64,000 bases of DNA, taken from contig OX465281.1 of NCBI GenBank assembly GCA_949987705.1, positions 175,102,516 through 175,166,515 on the forward strand. The letters run 5' to 3'. The translations under genes and the position numbers were made by a program. Of the stretch, positions 58,182 to 64,000 are shown one piece after another (position 1 is the stretch's first letter; every line of letters begins with the position of its first letter). The notes below the pieces were generated by a model that saw only the letters and a program-made list of their open reading frames with translations, ran no database searches and had not been told where the DNA came from. Source of the DNA: Thereva unica (lineage: Eukaryota; Arthropoda; Insecta; Diptera; Therevidae).

Positions 58182-59780
58182 GTATAAGGAACTGATGATA
58201 CAATGACACGAAAAAATGGGTCCTTTATGTTCCATTATTAAAAAATAAAAAATTGCTTTTTGTAAATGTCAATCTTTCCTCCTTCGAGAGAGAACAATAA
58301 TCTGTAATTAATTTGAATTCAGGAGCGAACGAACTTTTTCGGTTCAACAAAGTTTCGTGAGTTTTAAGGTAATGAGTGAAGTAACATGTTAAGAAATTGT
58401 TAAATCCATTTTTTATAGCAAAAATGTTATTTGTTTAGTAGCCTTTAATTAGCCTATAATTTTTGAAGTGCATTTAGTACGAAATACATTTTGTTACATG
58501 AACATTGGTATGAGACACCGCTAAGTAAAGCTTTAGCTAGCGGATCTTTTGTTTTAAAAAAAATCAAAACAGCCTAAAATTCAATATTATGGCATTTAAT
58601 TAGCCCATATTGAGCCCTTAATTTTGATATATTTTATAAACTTTTTTGTTCATCCGGCACCGCTACCTGCAGGGACGTGCTTAGCACTGCCCCATAAAAA
58701 AAATGAAAATATGATCTGAAAAGATTTTTATAAAATTTAATCGAGCTGTTTTTTAGTTTAAACGACATAAATGATTTTTGTACCTGCACGATATCGCGCG
58801 AACCATAAGATATCGACTTAGTTGAGGTGCCGTTCGAAGAATACTTATTAACGAAAATATGATCTGAAGATTTTCAAAAAAAAACCGTTTGTTTGTTTAA
58901 AAGTCGTTCGTGATTTTTGTACCTGCACAACACCGCGCGAATCTAAAACTATATCGACTTCCTTGAGGTGCTGAAAGAAGAATATTAACGATAAAATGCT
59001 CTGAAAAACATTTCATAGCATTCGGTCGGGCTTTTTTGTTTAAATGGAAAACATTCGACTAGTTGTCAGAAAGACCTTAAATTGATAAGTTTTGCTAGTA
59101 TCTAATAAACTTGATGGAATGAGATCCACTCTAAACCTGATCTTTTTTTGTATTCTGCACAGCGATAGCTTTCCAACAAAACATCACTTGTCAAAATCCG
59201 ACAACCTTTAAAAATCGTGAAAAAATTACGTTACCCTTTACAAACAGCGCGAATTTTTCAAACCTTGGATCAGCACTTTTTTGTCGGGGAATTGTTTTCT
59301 ACTACAGTTTCAGGAAATTGCGGTTCAACTCGGGATGAACCGAAAAATTTGTTCTCTTTGGTCAAGTGTGACAAGTACTTTACATTGATTAGTTTTGTTA
59401 ATATCTCCGGAAAGCTTTAGAATTTCTAAATGAAGTCATTCGCTTCCCAGTTTATCAGCAACGCTCATCACCAGGCTCAATACGAATTCGAACTTCGCTT
59501 TATTCTAGCGAGCGAAGGAAATGTTTGTTTGCTAACGTTCAGGAAAATCAAATTCTCTAGAAAAATCTTGTGGATTTACCACTACTATAGTTATTTGAAC
59601 TAGCTTCTCTCAGGATTACTTTGTCACTACATATTTACGTGACTCTCACCAATCAATTTCCTACTACTGCTAAACGTATTACTATTTTGTAAGATGTTAG
59701 TGTTTAGTCCGTCTTGTTCATCATACTGGGAAGTTGATCGTGTTTACCAAATTGGTCAAAATCACATCCCAACCAAACCA

Positions 59781-61977
59781 TTGGTTCAAAATTGGATATA
59801 GCAAAACAACTAAGGAAGCTGGAGCCTTGCAGGGTTCTATGAACTTTTTAAGGAACTTTTGGATATGTTAAAAATGTTCAATAAAAGAGACCTTAAGGAC
59901 CTATTTTTGGAATTAGAGTGAGAAAAGTGGCAAAAATTTCGTTCTTTTCATATTTTTTTCACAAATAAGCCCCTATATTTCTGTTTTTTCCTTCATGCAC
60001 TATTGTTTTTATTATTGAAATGAAAGCCGTATTCGTCACGATTACAAAGATACCCTATTTGTGGATATCGAGGGTTGTTTCATTACCTTTTAATTCTAAA
60101 ACCAAAAATTACTCAGAAAGATACGACAATGTAATCCTTTCTGTGCGAAGAAAAAGGAAAGTAAAAATCTATTCATTCTAATCTATTCATATACGCGCTC
60201 CGGAATGGCGAGAGGGCGGAGCAACGGCAAACAACACAAACACATGCAGAGCAGAAAGCACACGAAGATGGTACATGAATTCACACAAGCAAAATAAAAG
60301 TCCAGACGGCACGAAAAATTGCGGAGAAGAGAAATCAGTGCGTCTCTTTCGCACTTCGTGAAATAATATTTCTTTATTACCCTCTCTTTCTCTTCGATTT
60401 TTGTTTTGTTTTTAAATTGAATTTTGTCTCGCTTGCACCTTGTCGATTGATATATTCACTGGCAAGGGAGCTTATGGGAAATTTTGAGAGCGTCGTATCT
60501 TTGTGGGTAAATTTTGCTAAAACATTAAACTACATTTTTCCCCCAAAATCAAGATTCAAAACACCCATCTCGTAAACGGTTGGAGATAGCCCCCCTTTTT
60601 TGTTTTTTTTTTGTCGATGATTTTTTTCCTATAAAGTACCTACATATTTAACATTAATCGCTTGGCAAGCCAGGACGGGACCCCTGTATATATAGGTAGG
60701 TAGGTGAGGGTAATCAAGTGTCGCATTGCAAATAGGGCTAAAATCGAATAACGGGATTTCCAATCATTCTCGTTTCCAGTTATTTTTTTGCTAATTAAGA
60801 ACAATATAAAAAGAGTTAAAAAATGTAATGGAAATGGTTTTCGGGAAATTTTACCATTGCAGTACGATTCACGTCAAAATTTCAAGTGAGGGTAGTCAAG
60901 TGTCGCGCAATGTATGTATGTATTAGTTTAATTTGTTTTAGAGCAATTCCCCAATTTATTTTAGAGCCATTTTGTCCTCGCCAGTTTTACATTTTTTTTC
61001 TTTGCCATGTTATAAACTTAAGGTAACAACAACTGCCTCAAATTAATACCGACAGCTTTTTAATACTACCATTTTCATTTTAATTACTAGGAAGTTTGAA
61101 AAAAGTATTGTTAAACGCTAGTGACATCAACGGCCAATAAAACTTCACAACGTATTTGCACAGTCAATTTAATTCCCTTTAGATTACGTCATTTCCTTGT
61201 TATTTATGAGCTTAACGCAGTACCACCCAATCCCTTGGGCCAAAGGCATTCGTATTTAGCCAAAAAATATTTAGTACAACATCGTGGTGGTTCTGTAATA
61301 ATAATTTTGCTTATAGTAATTCTCAAAGGTTTTCTGACAAGTTACGCCTGTCGCATGTCACAGGGCACTTACGGACCTTTTGTTACGAAATCATCTGGGA
61401 AATGATATATAAAGGTGATATTAGTTTAGAGAATTTATTGAAACATTGTGGTTTGGGAATAGTTTCCTTAGTTGATGTAGATTAGGTCATGTAGTTATTA
61501 CTTTTCCAATGGAAGTTTTTGTTCTCCGGAGGGAAATTATTACTTGTGTATTTAGTTACGTCAGCGCTGTTAACGAAACGTATTGTAGACGTTACTTTGG
61601 TTATTATAAAATAAACTTCATTATCCATTGTTAAGTCAGTCAAAACGAACAAAACCCTAGTTAATGAGAACACAAAGGTGCAAAAAACCGCCGAACAACT
61701 CCATTAAACTTTTTGTAAGTCTCGGCTTCTGCGTATTCTACCGATGTAATTTGCTTCCTCTTGTCACGAAAATTTCAACTAAGCTCGGAGCTTCTTACTG
61801 TTGCGTGTCCAAATAGACCCAGCCGAGTGTGTCAAGCAGTAGGTAAATCCACAAACCAAAACCAAAACCTTCTCGCTTTTAACGTTTTTCTACTATCATT
61901 ACTTCCGCGAAATCTAGAATTATTCATCAACGACAAGCGAGTAACCTTTACCCTCTTTCTGCCCTGGTCGAACGGCG
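59781..61977. other. Sequence without a supported gene
   Basis: A direct repeat, GTGAGGGTAATCAAGTGTCG (about 60702) and GTGAGGGTAGTCAAGTGTCG (about 60885), stands 183 bases apart. A stretch near 60540-60600 is reminiscent of the palindromic elements but too diverged to call. Confidence 0.4.
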
Positions 61978-62904
61978 CACAGTGGGGCCTGCTCATAGAA
62001 GGTTCTGCTCAAAACTCAATTTTCAAAATGTGGAAATTTTTCCAAAAAATTGTATCATCGTAGTTGTAATAATGTATCAGATCACGTGTAAAAATATTAA
62101 GTCGCTGACTGCTATGAGTCATCGAGCGCATGAGCATAAAGGTCATATTTTAAGCAAAATAATACTTCTGCGAAAAAGGAATGCCAGTTTATGCGCGATA
62201 TAAAAACATTAATTTCTAACGTTTAACGATAAAATCTATGAAGGTGTATTATGTCGGTGATCAAGCAAGGTTTGTTAATTCTTATTTAATTTTGTATTAT
62301 ATGATAAGTTCATTGGTTTATGATACAGGGCTTAAAATTTGTGGTAGTGTATATTTTTTCGTAGGAGGTTCTTTAAATGATATTTTCTCGAAAACGCGCA
62401 AAGTTCTATTGCTAATTTTTTCGATTAACTAATATACAAAGCCTTCCTTTTATAATAAAAAAAGAATCAAAAATAGAACTTTGCGCATTTTAGAGAAAAT
62501 ATCATTTAAAGAACCTCCTACGAAAAAATATACACTACCACAAATTTTAAGCCCTGTATCATAAGCCAATGAACTTATCATATAATACAAAATTAAATAA
62601 GAATTAACAAACCTTGCTTGATCACCGACATAATACACCTTCATAGATTTTATCGTTAAACGTTAGAAATTAATGTTTTTATATCGCGCATAAACTGGCA
62701 TTCCTTTTTCGCAGAAGTATTATTTTGCTTAAAATATGACCTTTATGCTCATGCGCTCGATGACTCATAGCAGTAAGCGACTTAATATTTTTACACGTGA
62801 TCTGATACATTATTACAACTTCGATGATACAATTTTTTGGAAAAATTTCCACATTTTGAAAATTGAGTTTTGAGCAGAACCTTCTATGAGCGGGCCCCAC
62901 TGTG
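61978..62904. mobile_element. Palindromic element, CAGTGGGGCC ends
   Basis: The left arm (61978 to about 62411) and right arm (about 62472-62904) are near-perfect inverted copies with a loop of about 60 bp. The ends CACAGTGGGGCC resemble hAT termini. The flanks GGCG on both sides hint at a degenerate target duplication. ORFs in the arms are mirror images and not genes. Confidence 0.85.
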
Positions 62905-63892
62905 CGGCGGTCTACAGGCTCGGTAGCATAATATTTCTATGCTATTGTATTCTCTATAGTATATGTATATATGTATGTATGTAGCTATTTGCTCGAGCTC
63001 CGTGCGTGCTGTTCCGTTCGGATGAATTTCGTGAATCAACTAAAAATGAACAAGTGAATGCCCTTCGTACGATCAAGGATTTACTCTTAAACATTTTGAC
63101 TTTTATCGACAACTCATGGCAGATTAAAATTTTTTTCCGTGAAACCAATTTGGATATTAGATCGTGGTAGGTAAGTTTCACTTTCAAAAAAATAGTATAC
63201 AATTGAGGAGGCATAGAAGAAAAAACAAAAAACAACCAAAAAAGGTTTTTCTTGTCGAAGAAAATATCTTACTCATGTTTGTTGCGTGTTAAATGGGGCA
63301 GCAAGGGGTCTAGTTTACTCACTTTTGGCTATAGAAGTACAATTTTTAAATGGCTTTGTGTATAATGACGGAACTGTGTGTACCTACTATTATCGCTTGA
63401 GGCCATATTCCCGTTGACCCACACGTTGGCTTTCTACTGTACCGCCGCATTTAGACTTCAGGCAGATTTCTTAGGCAAATTATTAAAGTAATTTCAAATT
63501 GCTTTCGATGTTTTATTAAGATTGCTGCTCATCATCACTGGAAATGTAAAGGTTTAGTTACAAAATGGAAAGTTGGTGTGAATATCAGAAGGATTTTTAC
63601 AAGAAATTTGGTGGAAGGAAGTGAACATAATGTACATAAAGGAGATCCCTTGTTTGCTTGAGTGGCTTGCGGAGCTAAAATTGCAGTGCTTCCTTGTTTT
63701 TTGAAGTCGGTTTCTTCATTCCTTGGAGATCCCTTCGCTTCCATAGCACCAAAATCTACTTCAGAGTGCTAAATTGGTAGCAGATTATTACAAAGCAAGT
63801 TGATCGGTGCTTTCTGGTTAGGATTTGAGGGAAGGTTCGCTCTAGGCCCGATCGTCTGCTATGCGTGAATTGATTTTTAGTTTTTCAAAAAA
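62905..63892. other. Sequence without a supported gene
   Basis: A TATGTATATATGTATGTATG run near 62959 and short ORFs only. Confidence 0.4.
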
Positions 63893-64000
63893 AAAACCTT
63901 ATACAGAGGCTCTGTCCGTCTGTCTGTCTGTCCGTTTGTGACCTTCTTTCATCTCTGAAAGTACTGTCGCTACAGACTTGGGCCACATATCTCAAATTGT
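63893..64000 (-). mobile_element. DINE-1/Helentron-like 3' end, copy 5, cut by the window edge
   Basis: It matches the 3' end of copy 4: TATACAGAGGCTCTGTCCGT, the GTCTGTCTGTC run, then TTTCATCTCTGAAAGTACTG. The body lies beyond 64000. Confidence 0.75.

Larger units (their letters stand above)
54413..58678. mobile_element. 4.27-kb inverted-repeat structure
   Basis: The outer arms, 54413-55369 and 57727-58678 (about 955 bp), are near-identical inverted copies starting ACGTCCCTGCAGGTAGCGG. The flanks GCGTAGCAC (54404-54412) and GCTTAGCAC (58679-58687) agree at 8 of 9 bases, a likely target duplication. Each arm contains the start of a DINE at the same distance (about 500 bp) from its outer end. 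The middle holds a decayed RT and a MITE. It could be a foldback-type element or an inverted duplication. Confidence 0.75.
53932..59780 (+). mobile_element. 145-bp-repeat element, copy 2, split by insertions
   Basis: The left part (53932-54103) matches the leader at 24596 onward (GTTATTGTAATCGGTCCGAA). The right part resumes at about 58706 with the repeat units (CCTGCACGATATCGCGCGAA at 58783, a diverged unit at 58921) and ends with TCATACTGGGAAGTTGATCG and ACATCCCAAC at about 59775. A LINE 3' end and the inverted structure 54413-58678 lie between. Confidence 0.6.

Noticed and set aside
62238..62900. Matching ORF pairs on opposite strands (about 64 and 73 residues)
   Set aside because: Identical proteins on both strands result from the palindrome 61978-62904.

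Overview
This window reads as insect chromosomal DNA, most probably from a fly. Short ATACATATGTATG-like runs, DINE-1/Helentron-like elements with a GTCY microsatellite, and one GC-richer block resembling a fly 5' exon point that way, but species and order cannot be fixed from sequence alone. No intact host protein gene is visible. Almost everything recognisable is transposable-element (TE) DNA, much of it nested, so the window is best read as layers of insertion.

Region 1 to 14 kb: a full-length RTE-type retrotransposon (834-4157) with an uninterrupted endonuclease/reverse transcriptase (RT) ORF and a 14-bp target-site duplication (TSD). Downstream is a long multi-exon relic of a P-element/THAP9-like transposase (4456-11538), broken by frameshifts, a stop and other elements. 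A 1.6-kb inverted-repeat element follows. Region 14 to 25.7 kb: a (TA)n-flanked element carrying about 12 tandem 128-bp units, two back-to-back 1-kb palindromic elements with CAGGGTGT ends, a 5'-truncated RTE copy, a decayed LINE with a MITE in it, and an element with 145-bp tandem repeats. Region 25.7 to 30.1 kb: a complete 4.4-kb DNA transposon with TIRs of about 640 bp and a multi-exon DDE-type transposase relic, inserted in a (TA)n tract. Region 30.1 to 34.6 kb: a second array-bearing element, here with a 496-bp higher-order repeat, then a LINE end and MITEs.

Region 35 to 47.2 kb: a hAT-like inverted-repeat element with a 7/8-matching 8-bp TSD contains an 11.4-kb unit bounded by perfect 31-bp inverted repeats. 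That unit holds a second THAP/P-like transposase relic, a DINE, two LINEs and several MITEs. Region 47.2 to 53.9 kb: the least TE-dense stretch, with a possible host promoter/first exon near 47.5-47.86 kb and decayed LINE pieces. Region 53.9 to 59.8 kb: a second 145-bp-repeat element, split by a LINE 3' end, itself split by a 4.27-kb inverted-repeat structure whose two arms hold the same DINE at the same site. Region 59.8 to 64 kb: mostly unassigned, with one 0.93-kb palindrome and a DINE end cut by the window edge.

The genes do not form a pathway. What links them is mobilisation: autonomous elements (RTE, P-like, a possible Sola-like element) supply the enzymes, while many non-autonomous inverted-repeat elements presumably depend on enzymes encoded elsewhere.
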